Below, piece after piece: positions 1 to 11,488 of a stretch of DNA of 64,000 nt. Numbering within the stretch: position 1 is the stretch's first letter; every line of letters starts with the position of its first letter. The translations under genes were made by a program, and so were the position numbers. The DNA is from Debaryomyces hansenii CBS767. Lineage: Eukaryota > Ascomycota > Pichiomycetes > Serinales > Debaryomycetaceae. Location of the stretch: the NCBI RefSeq assembly GCF_000006445.2, contig NC_006048.2:744001-808000 (forward strand), read 5' to 3'. The notes under the pieces were generated by a model. The model was given only the letters and a program-made list of their open reading frames with translations, was not told the origin of the DNA and did not search any database.

Positions 1-1285
1 TGCTATTCCTGTTCGAACTTAAACTTAAACTTGAAATAATTCTTTCTAGCGGTTGAGAGCCACTTCCTTGCTCAGATAAAGAAAGAGCACTCTTTACTTT
101 TTTACGAGAATTTATCAACGACTTTTTTGCTTCGTTATACTTTCTTTTCTTCTCTCTATAATGTTTCTTCTTCTTAGTAAATTCTCTAACTAAGGATAAC
201 TCATAAAAAGCTGTTAGTGGATTTTTTTCACCATTCAATACATCTTGTTGGAGCTGAATAATATCAATGTTTAATTTATCCAATTTCCTCATTAAATTTC
301 GGTCCATCTTTGATTGGAATGGTTGCATCTCGGAACTATAGTGTTGACTTATTGAAAGAATTGATTCTTGGTCATTATAGAAAGAAGATCTATTGTTCTT
401 CTCAGAAGTTTTATTACTGATATCGATCAAAAATGACGAGTTTGATATGTCACTTAGCCCAGGACGTGCACGCGGATCCTTGGAAAGCATCTTTCGTAAA
501 AGTTCAATCGCATCTTGCGGAATTGAGTCTCTATAGAGTGGCTCTTCGTTGATTATCTTGTATTTTGTTTTCAAATCATCATCTTCATCGAATGGCATTT
601 CACCATAAAGCATGGTGAATAAAATGACACCTAAAGACCAAATGTCAATTGCAAAACCCGAATATGGCTGATTCTTAATTAGCTCTGGGGCCATATAAAC
701 AGTTGTGCCACAAACTGTGGAAAGAAATTGACGTTTCACCGGGTTAAATTCTCGAACAAATCCAAAGTCAGTTAATTTAACAATTGACCTCTTAGAATCT
801 GCCAATAGTATATTCTCCAATTTCAAATCTCTATGTGCTAGGTTAAGAGAATGCACATATTTTACTCCGGTTATTATTTGGTTGAACAAGTTTTGAGTTT
901 CATGATATTCGAGTCTTCGTTTTTCATATATGTAGTAAAACAATTCACTTCCTTCACAATACTCGAGTGCCATCCACAAGTGTCTTTCCGATTTTATTAC
1001 TTCATACAATTTCACAATATTCTTATGTTGTAATTGTCTATGGTAGTATACTTCTCTCACAATATTTGGATCGTCAATCAAACCACACTTCAACACCACT
1101 TGCACGTTCAAAAGAACATGATTAGCCAAATAAACCTTTCCAAAAGCGCCCTCGCCTATTTCCTTAATAATTTGATAGTTTCCTATCTGGGTAACTTCGG
1201 GAGATGTGATTTGTAAATAGAATTGGTTGAACTGAGCAGCAAGTCGAGCTTTGGTATTCTGGTCGCTCACTCTTGACCCATTCAT
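1..1285 (-). CDS. Ser/Thr protein kinase, YPL150W-like, C-terminus beyond window edge
   Basis: The reading frame opens at an ATG at 1285 and runs off the left edge after 428 codons. My translation shows a full kinase domain from about residue 35: a glycine loop (IGEGAFGKV), the catalytic loop HRDLKLEN, the metal loop as DFGFVREF, and CGTTVYMAPEL in the activation segment. The pattern fits the CAMK/SNF1-related group. The closest budding-yeast match I recognise is the poorly studied kinase YPL150W. After the kinase domain comes a Lys/Arg-rich, probably coiled segment (about residues 360-410). The kinase is divergent from SUV3 over a 456-bp gap. The kinase call is certain; the exact orthologue is an inference. 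Confidence 0.85.
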   Translation of the reverse strand, partial: MNGSRVSDQNTKARLAAQFNQFYLQITSPEVTQIGNYQIIKEIGEGAFGKVYLANHVLLNVQVVLKCGLIDDPNIVREVYYHRQLQHKNIVKLYEVIKSERHLWMALEYCEGSELFYYIYEKRRLEYHETQNLFNQIITGVKYVHSLNLAHRDLKLENILLADSKRSIVKLTDFGFVREFNPVKRQFLSTVCGTTVYMAPELIKNQPYSGFAIDIWSLGVILFTMLYGEMPFDEDDDLKTKYKIINEEPLYRDSIPQDAIELLRKMLSKDPRARPGLSDISNSSFLIDISNKTSEKNNRSSFYNDQESILSISQHYSSEMQPFQSKMDRNLMRKLDKLNIDIIQLQQDVLNGEKNPLTAFYELSLVREFTKKKKHYREKKRKYNEAKKSLINSRKKVKSALSLSEQGSGSQPLERIISSLSLSSNRNS

Positions 1286-1741
1286 CAATACTTGTTAATA
1301 TTTTGCTTTTTTAGTAATATTTTTTGATATCGGTCCGAGTAAACTTAATTCTCTTCATTCAATGTGTTGGTAGTGTTGTATATTTGAATCCACACTTATT
1401 CCACGATCTATATCGGATTATAAATATTAATGCCGGTCTTCTCAATATTGTTTAAAACGAGGGTCCAACTTGCCCATTAACTTGAATTATCGGTATGATA
1501 ATTTACTGACAAGTTCTTTAAATCAAGGATTGTAATAATTTGTAGCTCGAGCAAAATACTGTAGCTTATATTAATGTAAAGTTCAGATTGATAAGGTGTT
1601 TGGACAAGACCGAAAGAAGCTAGCCGTACTAATAATCACCCTCAAGTCACGAGCACATCACCAAAAATCTTCAGATTCTAACTAAATATCTACTTCTTTT
1701 AACTAACTTTAAGGTAGCATATTGATTGAAAGAATAAGACT
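1286..1741. other. Divergent intergenic region, kinase/SUV3
   Basis: A 456-bp AT-rich gap between two divergent genes, so it should hold both promoters. I see no RNA gene, repeat or recognisable regulator site in it. Confidence 0.6.
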
Positions 1742-3973
1742 ATGAGTAGCCGATTGGCGACAATACGAAGTATTGGTATTGCCCCAAAAATTTTGGGTAG
1801 GTGTATAAAACAGTTCAGTACGTCGTATCTTTTGAAGAACGCCAATGTGCTGAACAACCTCAATAAGTCATCGAACGCTTGGGAAAATATATTCAAGCAG
1901 ATAAACCAAACGAAACCCCCAAATACGAATATAACTAATGACTTAGAACCGTTCGATCAGTTAAAAGAAGTTGTAAAGAAGCCTTTATGGCAGATATACT
2001 GGAAGCTAGTTAACCGAGAGTTCGAACCGCCATTTTCTAATATGAACAATCTTGATAATGATAGGGTTAACAGCCTTATTTGGACATTTACAGAGAAATT
2101 AATGTTGCAGTTTGAAATATATTTACATAATCCACTAAACTGCAGGCCAATACCTGATATTAAGCTCGTTGACTATATTAATCCGAAAATCTGCAATATA
2201 ACGCAGATCATATATCTGATTAACAATGACATGATGCCATCTCAACTTCCACGATTCTATGGCTATAATACCAAGATAGAGTGTTTAAATAACATATTAT
2301 CGAAGTTGATATATAAGGAATATGTCGAATCATCTTTAACGCATATTAAGCAACAAGACTCATTAGTAGACCTTTCGAATCCAGCGGAATGGTTTCCAGA
2401 AGCGAGAAAGATGAAGCGTAAATTTATTATGCATGTAGGACCAACTAATAGCGGTAAAACATATAATTCCTTGCGGAAGTTGGCTAAGGCAAAATCAGGG
2501 TATTATGCTGGTCCATTAAGATTATTAGCCAGAGAAATCTATGAGCGATTTCATGATCAAGGCATAAAGTGTAATTTAATAACCGGGGAAGAAGTTATCC
2601 CATCTATTGACTCATTCGGAAAAATAAGTGAAATTTCATCTGGAACAATAGAAATGATTCCAAGCCATAAGAAAATGGATATTTGTATAATTGATGAAAT
2701 TCAAATGATCGCAGATCCTAGAAGAGGTGAAGCTTGGACTAATGCTGTATTGGGTGTCCAGGCGAAGGAAATTCATATGTGTGGTGAAGAAAGTGCTGTT
2801 CCGTTAATATTAAAGTTAGCTAAAATCACAGGTGACGAAGTTGAAATTAATAAATATAATAGATTAGGAAAATTGACTGTTTCTGATAAGGAAGTTAGCA
2901 ATTTCAAAAATCTTCAAAAAGGTGATTGTGTTATTGCATTTTCTAAAAGGAAAATTTTGGAATTGAAATGTGAGATTGAAAGATCAACTAACTTAAAGGT
3001 CGGGGTTATTTATGGGGCATTACCACCGGAAATCAGATCTAAAGAAGCAAATGGTTTCAATAGTGGTCAATACGACGTCTTAGTAGCCTCCGATGCTGTT
3101 GGAATGGGTCTTAATTTGAAAATTAAAAGAATCGTCTTTTTTGCTACTAAAAAATTTAATGGCAATGAAACTATTCCACTTACTGCATCTGAAACAAAGC
3201 AGATAGCCGGAAGGGCTGGTAGGTTCAGTAAAGATGAAGGAGAGCTGGAGGGATTTGTTACCGCTATGTATAAAAAGGATCTTATCTTCTTAAAGAAGAT
3301 GATGAATGAACCGATCCAAAATTTATCAAAGGCCTGTACTTGGCCAACAGACAAAGTTTGGACGTATTATATGAGTAAATTTCCAAAGTATACTTCTTTT
3401 TATGACATTTTAGCACAATTTGAGAAAGAAACAAGTAGCCTTGAAATGGAAAACTTTTTCCTTACTGCCCTAGATTCGAGATATGAGATCTTAAATTTAT
3501 TCTTAAGAAATGATTTGTACAAGAAAACCACTATCGAAGATCAATTGAGGTTAAGTTTGGCCCCTGTTAATATCAATATGTCGTCACCATTAGTGGTTGA
3601 TACAGCATTCAAATTTTTTCAGAACATAACAAAGTGTGAGACCAAAAATATCTTTGATTTCAACTTCTTGCATACTGAAATCTTAAAAAGACGTCCAAAA
3701 TTTACTGCGACCACTGAACTGACTGTGCAGACTTTACAGAGTCTTGAAGAAAATCACAAATTGGTCTTAATATTCTTATGGCTAAGCCAAAGATGGCCAA
3801 CATTGTTTGTTGATAAAGAAAGTGCTACTGAAACCAAAACATTAATTGAAAAGCGTATCAGCGAAGAACTACTTAATCTCAGAAGATTAATTAAGCATTC
3901 TCGTTCAGCTGGTGTTGAGCCAAGAAGATCCAATCCGAAGGGCTTTAAATTTCGTGCTAACCAACAAAAATGA
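1742..3973 (+). CDS. SUV3: Mitochondrial ATP-dependent RNA helicase Suv3
   Basis: A 743-residue protein matching Suv3, the helicase of the mitochondrial degradosome that unwinds RNA for the exonuclease Dss1 in RNA turnover and intron clearance. The first 40 residues are rich in Arg, Lys and Ser with few acidic residues, as expected for a matrix-targeting presequence. Helicase motif I reads GPTNSGKT (about residue 236), motif II is DEIQ rather than DEAD, and motif VI reads QIAGRAGR, all as in the Suv3 family. Length is close to the S. cerevisiae protein (YPL029W). The basic tail RRSNPKGFKFRANQQK is typical of an RNA-contacting end. In S. cerevisiae SUV3 is next to ERG10; here ERG10 is 4 kb away. 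Confidence 0.96.
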   Translation: MSSRLATIRSIGIAPKILGRCIKQFSTSYLLKNANVLNNLNKSSNAWENIFKQINQTKPPNTNITNDLEPFDQLKEVVKKPLWQIYWKLVNREFEPPFSNMNNLDNDRVNSLIWTFTEKLMLQFEIYLHNPLNCRPIPDIKLVDYINPKICNITQIIYLINNDMMPSQLPRFYGYNTKIECLNNILSKLIYKEYVESSLTHIKQQDSLVDLSNPAEWFPEARKMKRKFIMHVGPTNSGKTYNSLRKLAKAKSGYYAGPLRLLAREIYERFHDQGIKCNLITGEEVIPSIDSFGKISEISSGTIEMIPSHKKMDICIIDEIQMIADPRRGEAWTNAVLGVQAKEIHMCGEESAVPLILKLAKITGDEVEINKYNRLGKLTVSDKEVSNFKNLQKGDCVIAFSKRKILELKCEIERSTNLKVGVIYGALPPEIRSKEANGFNSGQYDVLVASDAVGMGLNLKIKRIVFFATKKFNGNETIPLTASETKQIAGRAGRFSKDEGELEGFVTAMYKKDLIFLKKMMNEPIQNLSKACTWPTDKVWTYYMSKFPKYTSFYDILAQFEKETSSLEMENFFLTALDSRYEILNLFLRNDLYKKTTIEDQLRLSLAPVNINMSSPLVVDTAFKFFQNITKCETKNIFDFNFLHTEILKRRPKFTATTELTVQTLQSLEENHKLVLIFLWLSQRWPTLFVDKESATETKTLIEKRISEELLNLRRLIKHSRSAGVEPRRSNPKGFKFRANQQK

Positions 3974-4017
3974 ATCACCCCAATTATTGAACCCATAGAT
4001 AATGTATATAACCCGCA

Positions 4018-4054
4018 CCCCCACTTTTGAAAATTTAATCCCCCAATTCCCCCA
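4018..4054 (+). promoter_or_regulatory. C-run cluster upstream of the gluconokinase gene
   Basis: Three short runs of four to five C lie 80-115 bp before the gluconokinase ATG, reading CCCCAC, CCCCAA and CCCCAA. The first fits the Mig1-type GGGG core and the other two resemble Adr1-type sites when read on the other strand. Both are carbon-source regulators in yeasts, which would suit a gluconate-using enzyme. The match is short and regulation is only inferred. Confidence 0.3.
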
Positions 4055-4134
4055 AACTTCGGAAAATACTTAAACGTTAGTTTTTCCTTGTTCGATAGTA
4101 TAGACTAGTGATATACAAAGATAGATATAATACA

Positions 4135-4701
4135 ATGACAACTACTCCAAATACTGTGATAGTCGTAGGTGGGCCAGCAGGTACTGGTAAAACTACAATT
4201 GCAGAATTGTTAGCAACCCACTTTCAGTGTCCATTCATAGAAGGTGATGCACTTCACCCACCCCAAAACATATCCAAAATGTCTGAGGGTATACCATTAA
4301 CCGATGAAGACAGGTGGGATTGGCTCAAGGAACTTACTCGGGCTTCTGTTGGACAATGCATTGATTCCACCAACAAGTCAAATATTGCAATTGTTTCATG
4401 CTCGATTCTTAAAAAGATATATCGTGAATATATTAAACAATGCTCTGGAGAAAGCCTGGCCGGTGAGATTCAATTCAAGTTTGTTTTCTTACACACTACG
4501 TTAGAACATTTATTCGAGAGAGTTCAAAATAGACCGGGACACTTCATGAAATCTGATATGGTCAGTTCACAATACTCCATCATGGAAATTCCATGCGATG
4601 ATGAGTTGCTTGAAAACGGTGGAGAAGCATTACCGGTTGACACAACTAATAAGTCGCCACAAGAAATATATAAAGAAGTTGTATCGTCATTAAAGTTATG
4701 A
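4135..4701 (+). CDS. Gluconokinase (6-phosphogluconate-forming), GntK family
   Basis: Phosphorylates D-gluconate with ATP to 6-phosphogluconate, feeding the pentose phosphate pathway. The 188-residue protein has a Walker A loop GGPAGTGKT at residues 12-20, followed by the substrate-binding block EGDALHPPQNISKMSEGIPLT that defines the GntK family. Length is typical. The frame stays open upstream to 4108, but the first ATG is at 4135, so I start there. The S. cerevisiae counterpart is YDR248C. There is no targeting signal, so the enzyme is probably cytosolic. Confidence 0.93.
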   Translation: MTTTPNTVIVVGGPAGTGKTTIAELLATHFQCPFIEGDALHPPQNISKMSEGIPLTDEDRWDWLKELTRASVGQCIDSTNKSNIAIVSCSILKKIYREYIKQCSGESLAGEIQFKFVFLHTTLEHLFERVQNRPGHFMKSDMVSSQYSIMEIPCDDELLENGGEALPVDTTNKSPQEIYKEVVSSLKL

Positions 4702-4983
4702 TTCACTAAAATTTTAGAGTTTGTATTTGATCTGTCTGTAGACTTTTTTTTTTTTCATGAATAACTCAGAATTCATTGTTCATAGACATAATATACAAAG
4801 ACACTGTTCGAAGTATTTTCGTTAGAACTTCAATTCGACGTAGCAAGAACGAATATAGAAAAAATTGTGTGTGTGTGACTATCGCAATTATTCAGATAAT
4901 AAATTTTCAGTTCCAATTAAAGATAGAGGGATCCTTATACGTTCAGTAGTAACAACTCGTATTGAATACTAATTAGGATTCCT

Positions 4984-5994
4984 ATGACTAGTTTTGACCC
5001 TGAATCGATATCCTATTTCAACCCAAATGTGGATAGGCGGGTTGCGTTAATTACTGGAGGTAATAGCGGTGTTGGGTGGTATACTGTGTTACATCTTTAC
5101 CTCCACGGATATATTGTTTACATCGCAGCTAGAAGTAAGACGAGGGTGAACACTTCTATAAATGAGCTTAAAGAAGAGGCTATGGTTATAAGGCTGAAAT
5201 ATACTTCACAGCAATCATCCAATGAACGATTTTTGGGGGAATTATACTTCTTGGATATTGACCTATTAAGCTTATCATCGGTCCTAAATGCAGTTAAAAC
5301 GTTCAAGTCCAGAGAGAAGCATTTAAATATATTAATTAACAATGCTAGTGTGATGGCCTTGCCTTATTCTATAACAAAGGACGGGTTTGAAATTCAAATG
5401 CAAACTAACTACATATCACCTTTTCTATTAACTACTAAACTCTTACCGCTTTTAGAAAGCTCGAGTGAATTATTTCCAAAAAGTGGTCCACCAAAGATTA
5501 TTTACTTGAGTTCCATTGGCCATCAATTAGCTTTCAAGTATTTCAATTTGAATTCCACGTTTAATTACAGACCAAATATTGTGTTCACCTGGTTTAGATA
5601 TGGCTTGGCGAAGACATGCGGCATTCACTTTATGAAAATGCTTGCCTTGAGGAATCCAAAGATATTATGTATGTCTGTGCATCCCGGATTCGTTATGAAT
5701 ACTAATTTGTTCTCATATTGGACTCGGTTACCCATTATAGGTATACTATTTTGGTGTTTGTTTCAAATTTTTGGATTTTTGTTCGGTGTCTCTAGCGAAC
5801 AAGGTTCTTATGCTACTGTTAGATGTTGTCTTGATCCTAAATTATCTCTTGAAGAAGATAATGGAAAATATTTTGCAACTAACGGTGCTGAAGCGGAGCC
5901 ATCAAAGATTGCTAGAAATATGAATTTCGCTGCTAGAACTTGGATATGGACCGTTCAGGAATTAAGTGAACGAAAAATCAGTATTCCAAATTAG
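4984..5994 (+). CDS. ENV9: Short-chain dehydrogenase/reductase, Env9-like
   Basis: A 336-residue classical-type SDR. The dinucleotide loop TGGNSGVG is at residues 24-31, NNAS follows the fourth strand, the catalytic Ser is in YLSSIGHQ, and the catalytic pair is Tyr206 and Lys210 in YGLAK. A hydrophobic stretch rich in Leu, Ile and Phe around residues 245-265 could anchor it to a membrane or lipid droplet. The N-terminus and the phrase GWYTVLHLYLHG match Env9 (YOR246C), an oxidoreductase of lipid droplets linked to vacuole morphology in S. cerevisiae. The substrate is unknown. SDR membership is sure; Env9 orthology is likely. Confidence 0.8.
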   Translation: MTSFDPESISYFNPNVDRRVALITGGNSGVGWYTVLHLYLHGYIVYIAARSKTRVNTSINELKEEAMVIRLKYTSQQSSNERFLGELYFLDIDLLSLSSVLNAVKTFKSREKHLNILINNASVMALPYSITKDGFEIQMQTNYISPFLLTTKLLPLLESSSELFPKSGPPKIIYLSSIGHQLAFKYFNLNSTFNYRPNIVFTWFRYGLAKTCGIHFMKMLALRNPKILCMSVHPGFVMNTNLFSYWTRLPIIGILFWCLFQIFGFLFGVSSEQGSYATVRCCLDPKLSLEEDNGKYFATNGAEAEPSKIARNMNFAARTWIWTVQELSERKISIPN

Positions 5995-6054
5995 AAATCT
6001 TTGCATTATAATTTAACCCTATTTCTAATTCTATCTATCATATATATTATTGCA

Positions 6055-7668
6055 TTATTCTTTCCGTTTATTTTGTTGTTGTGATATAACCTGTTGTAAA
6101 AGTACTGAGCCAGGGCCGATATCTGTATTAATACTCTTGAATAAATTCGTCAAACCATCAATATTATTATTACCATTCAACTTCTGTAGAAACTGTTTGA
6201 TATATTTTTCTTCCTCGTCATCAACATCTCCATCCTCATCCCCATATTCGGCATCAATTTCGTCATTTTCTTCGCCATCATCATATTCTGTTGACGTATC
6301 TGTTTGATAGTCACTATCATTACTATATTCTTTAAAATCCTTAAATTTTCTCTTCGTATTCGTAGGCAAATCAGTATTCCGAAAACCGTCTATATCTTTA
6401 TCTGATAATTTCAACGCATCCTTTAAAAAAAACTCAAAAAAGTCATCTTCATCAATTTCAATATCATTTATCTTACTATTTTCAGGTTCGTCTTGTCCTC
6501 TGTCTGCCGTTTCTTCATTACTACTTGCATTATCTATACCGTCCAATCCCGCAGTCGTATCCTTGAAAAACTCATTAAATCTGTCAATTAATGCAGATTC
6601 GTTGAAATCAGATGAAACATCGGCTTCATTCATATTCTCAAACTGTTGAAATATTTCAGTATTTTCAGGAACACGATCAGCAAGTCTTCCACATTCTATA
6701 AGTATGTCCTGAATAACGCTTCTCGACAAATTTGACCGCTTACTTGCTTGTCTGGGTAAGCAATCACTCAGTCTCATGATATTATCTACCCCTATCGTTA
6801 GAATCTTGGAAACCAATAGTCCGAAATCATAATCCAGGGCATTGGTAGTTTGTAGTTCTAATTGTTTAAATTTCATTAAATTCAAACTCAAAAATGGTAT
6901 TCCAATTTTCGTAGGTATGAACAGATCATTCTGAATAGATTTTAAATTCTGACTGGGAGATAATGATTCTTTCACAAACTCATTAATTGATTGTGATATT
7001 AAATATGGTTTGTCTGCAAATATTTGTATTACTTGACTCGGTAATGAAGTTTCAAGGTCATAGATTGTGTCAATCAAAAACGATTCATTTATTTTAGATA
7101 ACTTGTCTTTTAAATGATCTGCAACTGCTGGATACTTTCGGAAATTTCCATCAAGAAGCTCCTCTAATGCCTCTTCTAATGTCAAATTATTTAGCTCTTG
7201 GTTTGGATTAATAATTAGGACAGTTTTGTCATTTATCCAAGCCCTGTTTAGGGAATTATTAGGCTCCAACCAAGTCGGTATCAAATCGGAACTTTCAACC
7301 AAAATGAATTCAAAGTCTGATGAATCCCATAGGTGGATATATAAGTCTGGATAAAAGGTCAGAAACTCCCATAATAGATTGGTCAATAACCATTCATCGT
7401 TTAGACATTCTTGATATATAAACTCTCCGTATATATAGCTTATTTGCTTGTGTTTGTATTGTTGGAATACTGGAGGTGAATGGAACCATGGATAGTATTC
7501 TACGAAGGGATCCAAAAATTCTTTTAAATGTGCATGAATTTTTTCGATTTCATCAAAATTTACATTAAGCAAAGTAAATGATAACGTTTCCTTTTCAAAT
7601 ATTAGTTGATTATTCAATTCATCAAGGTTATAACTATCCCATATATAACTGGGATCGAGCGAAGTCAT
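6055..7668 (-). CDS. ECD/SGT1-family protein (ecdysoneless homologue)
   Basis: A 537-residue protein of the ECD (SGT1, Pfam SGT1) family. Human ECD is a cell-cycle and splicing-linked factor, and S. pombe has an sgt1 gene of this family, distinct from the Skp1/Hsp90 co-chaperone also called Sgt1. Diagnostic blocks are PWFHSPP near residue 60, DEWLLTNLLWEFLTFYPDLYIHLWDSS and LVESSDLIPTWLEP at about residues 90-145. The C-terminal third is strongly acidic and serine-rich, ending in a Gln/Lys tail, and looks disordered. It converges with ENV9, the stops only 60 bp apart. I know of no S. cerevisiae counterpart. The function in yeast is not established. Confidence 0.82.
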   Translation of the reverse strand: MTSLDPSYIWDSYNLDELNNQLIFEKETLSFTLLNVNFDEIEKIHAHLKEFLDPFVEYYPWFHSPPVFQQYKHKQISYIYGEFIYQECLNDEWLLTNLLWEFLTFYPDLYIHLWDSSDFEFILVESSDLIPTWLEPNNSLNRAWINDKTVLIINPNQELNNLTLEEALEELLDGNFRKYPAVADHLKDKLSKINESFLIDTIYDLETSLPSQVIQIFADKPYLISQSINEFVKESLSPSQNLKSIQNDLFIPTKIGIPFLSLNLMKFKQLELQTTNALDYDFGLLVSKILTIGVDNIMRLSDCLPRQASKRSNLSRSVIQDILIECGRLADRVPENTEIFQQFENMNEADVSSDFNESALIDRFNEFFKDTTAGLDGIDNASSNEETADRGQDEPENSKINDIEIDEDDFFEFFLKDALKLSDKDIDGFRNTDLPTNTKRKFKDFKEYSNDSDYQTDTSTEYDDGEENDEIDAEYGDEDGDVDDEEEKYIKQFLQKLNGNNNIDGLTNLFKSINTDIGPGSVLLQQVISQQQNKRKE

Positions 7669-7781
7669 TGATGATAATAGATTATGAACATTATATATTC
7701 AACTAAATAAATGAATCGAAAATGATCATCGCGATTAAATATAATGTAGTATCAAATTCCTATATAACGAACTTAGACTAT

Positions 7782-9008
<1,227 letters not shown>

Positions 9009-9078
9009 TTAAATAAAATACGAATGATTCCTATTTCTTGTAGAAAGAATCTAAATATTTTCAATTTTTATATCTTTG

Positions 9079-9085
9079 TAAACGA
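9079..9085 (-). promoter_or_regulatory. Possible sterol response element upstream of ERG10
   Basis: TCGTTTA on the ERG10 strand, about 95 bp before its ATG. The core agrees with the AR1/sterol-element class (TCGTTYAG, TCGTATA) bound by the sterol-sensing factor Upc2. The same heptamer occurs twice before ERG3 in this window. A single 7-mer is weak evidence. Confidence 0.3.
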
Positions 9086-9235
9086 GTGTACGAGAAATTG
9101 ACGTTGTCTGTCGCGCAATTATTGGTTGGGGTTCTTTACATGTTAACCGGTACTACCCAGGGAGATAGCTGACAGGTTAATTCGCTATATAACACGGCTA
9201 TTCGGTACATACTCTAAAGTCAGTGGAAAAACAGT

Positions 9236-9973
9236 ATGATTAGGATAACAAAACAGTTACCGAGGATGGTTCAACCATTGTCAATACTCAGATATAGGGG
9301 GATGATGTCTAAGCAAATGCACCAAAGCCCGGTGGTTAGTCTATTCAGAAAGAACAAGAAGGTAGAGAAGGTAATTAGTGGTGGTAGTAGTGTAGGTGGG
9401 GGTGTGGGTGACGGTTTAAGTGGAAGTGTATCTCACAATCAGGTAAGTAATGGTAATGAAAATATGTCGGTGGAAAAGCATCCTATTTTGAAGAGGATGC
9501 CCAAATTCATGTTACCATATACTAAAAATTTTATCCATGCACCGGTATCGCACGTCACAGCATTTTTAATACTTCATGAGTTATCGGCGATCGTGCCTTT
9601 GGTTGGGATCTGGTACGTGTTCCACAAGTACCAGTGGTCGATTCCGTTGGACCTCCCATCATGGGCCATCGACAAGGGGACGCACATAATCGACAAATCA
9701 ATGGCTCAATTTGATTTCCGAAACTTCTCATTCCAGGAGAAGGCTAACTTTATCATGGAGGGGGCATATGCATATGTTATTGTCAAAGGGTTGTTTCCCG
9801 TGAGAATCATATTCAGTGTTTTGTCCATGCCTTGGTTTGCAAAGTATTTCGTCATCCCGTTCACACGTATGTTCAGCTTCAGAAAGAAGAAACAGCCTAA
9901 AGTACCAGAGGTTGAGTCGAAAAAGGAAGGAAGTGAGATCACCCAGAAGAAAGTGACCAAACCAAGATTGTAA
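9236..9973 (+). CDS. MRX11: Mitochondrial inner-membrane protein of the FLILHELTA family (Mrx11)
   Basis: A 245-residue protein carrying the family signature FLILHELSAIVPL at about residues 105-117 (Pfam FLILHELTA). The S. cerevisiae member is Mrx11 (YPL041C), which co-purifies with the mitochondrial ribosome-associated MIOREX assemblies. The molecular role is unknown. The first 35 residues are basic with spaced Arg and Met, consistent with a mitochondrial presequence. A Gly/Ser-rich linker follows (about residues 49-65). Two hydrophobic spans are visible: the signature region, and about residues 180-210. The tail is Lys-rich. In S. cerevisiae it sits beside SSN3, which is also present 5 kb away here. 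Confidence 0.82.
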   Translation: MIRITKQLPRMVQPLSILRYRGMMSKQMHQSPVVSLFRKNKKVEKVISGGSSVGGGVGDGLSGSVSHNQVSNGNENMSVEKHPILKRMPKFMLPYTKNFIHAPVSHVTAFLILHELSAIVPLVGIWYVFHKYQWSIPLDLPSWAIDKGTHIIDKSMAQFDFRNFSFQEKANFIMEGAYAYVIVKGLFPVRIIFSVLSMPWFAKYFVIPFTRMFSFRKKKQPKVPEVESKKEGSEITQKKVTKPRL

Positions 9974-10258
9974 ATAGGAGGACAATAAATTGCGAGAATT
10001 ACTTAATCTTATCGATAAAGTTAATAGGCTACAAAAGGTTAATGGCTTACTGCCTGGATTATGTTCCATAAAATGTATTGTACGATGCATCTAAAATAGT
10101 TCCAGATAAAAGTAATCATTTATGCGGGATAAATAATTAACCTATGTAGTTTATCTATAGTATATAATACATAATAATTAAATTATTAATGGGATTGGTA
10201 GAGGTACCGTTGGGAGTTAATCTATAACTCGTACCATAAACCGCGAGAGCGACCATGA

Positions 10259-11488
10259 CTAATCCAAAGTGACTTTTAATTCTTCACTTGTCAAAGGTCT
10301 GAAGGATTGTAAATCACCACTCGACAATTTCAAGCTATCCAAGGCAAATTCAGGAATCAAGATGTGGTTCAACAGCGGGTCGACCGACAATTCACGATCG
10401 TCGAAATCGAACAATTGCGGTAAGTCCCTGATATCAGGCTGATTGTTGAACAACTGATAATTGGCGTTATTGTGATGGTTTAAGTTTCCACCGGTGGAAT
10501 TTTGATGATATTGCTTGGAAAATAATTTTCTATAATTTGGTAGTTTTGTAGTCTGATTTCTTAACTCGTTAAAATATGGATCGGCCAATGCAGTGATGCA
10601 CGAGATTCTTTCGTGAGGCGAATATTGTAACACCTTAATTAAAAATTGGATGCAATCGTTCGACATTTTCTTGAAAATTTTTTGTAATGGGATAGGCTTA
10701 ATCTGAGGAAACTTGTGCTCCATGTAGTTGGGGTTCATGTTCTTGATCTGGTCTTTCGACGGCGTACCCAAGATCTTGATAATCTCGACTAACTGGTCAA
10801 TACCCAGCTCGCCGGGGAACAATGGCTGGCCCAAGATCAATTCAGCCATGACACATCCTGCCGACCACACATCGATCTTGGTGGTGTAGTTGGTTGCACC
10901 AAAGATCAATTCGGGAGCCCTGTAGTATCTCGAGCAAATATACGACACGTTAGGTTCTGCTGGATTCAAGATCTTGGCCGAGCCAAAGTCGCACAATTTC
11001 AACTCACCCGTCTCGGGGTTAATCAACAAGTTCTGAGGCTTGATGTCCCGATGACAGATTCCCTGAGAATGGATGTAATTCAACGCCCGCAACATCTGGT
11101 ATGTGTACAACTTCACTTCTAACAGCGGCATCGACAACCGCTTCGACACATAATAATGGCTCGCCTTGTACAATGTTTCTGGCACAAACTCCAAAATCAA
11201 GTTAAGGTACAACTCACTCTTGTCGTTGTTCGTGTAAAAATAGTACTTCAAGTCCACAATATTGCGGTGATGTACCAACTTCATGATCTGCAACTCTCTG
11301 TTCTTAAACCGCTTGTCTTGCAACACCCGCTTGATAGCCGCTATCTCGTTAGATGGCAAGATCTGCGTCTCGAACACAACTCCAAATGACCCATGGCCCA
11401 CCATCTGCGATTGGGTATACTGGATCGTCTGTAACTCACCGGTGTGTCCGTTATTCACATTTTCGGTTATGACCTCTATTTTTGACAT
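10259..11488 (-). CDS. RIM11: Glycogen synthase kinase 3 homologue (Rim11/Mck1/Mrk1 group)
   Basis: A GSK-3 type Ser/Thr kinase that acts in meiosis, pH and stress signalling in yeasts. Visible motifs: glycine loop [26 protein letters not shown], catalytic [14 protein letters not shown], and the hallmark activation loop [21 protein letters not shown]. The invariant block [17 protein letters not shown] is also present. From the ATG at 11488 the protein is 409 residues. That ATG lies between a perfect TACTAAC (11492-11498) and a TAG acceptor (11476). The first codons may therefore be intron, with translation starting instead in the upstream exon at 13249, giving about 680 residues. Both forms may exist. 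RIM11 is the best single name; the paralogue is uncertain. Confidence 0.93.
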   Translation of the reverse strand: MSKIEVITENVNNGHTGELQTIQYTQSQMVGHGSFGVVFETQILPSNEIAAIKRVLQDKRFKNRELQIMKLVHHRNIVDLKYYFYTNNDKSELYLNLILEFVPETLYKASHYYVSKRLSMPLLEVKLYTYQMLRALNYIHSQGICHRDIKPQNLLINPETGELKLCDFGSAKILNPAEPNVSYICSRYYRAPELIFGATNYTTKIDVWSAGCVMAELILGQPLFPGELGIDQLVEIIKILGTPSKDQIKNMNPNYMEHKFPQIKPIPLQKIFKKMSNDCIQFLIKVLQYSPHERISCITALADPYFNELRNQTTKLPNYRKLFSKQYHQNSTGGNLNHHNNANYQLFNNQPDIRDLPQLFDFDDRELSVDPLLNHILIPEFALDSLKLSSGDLQSFRPLTSEELKVTLD

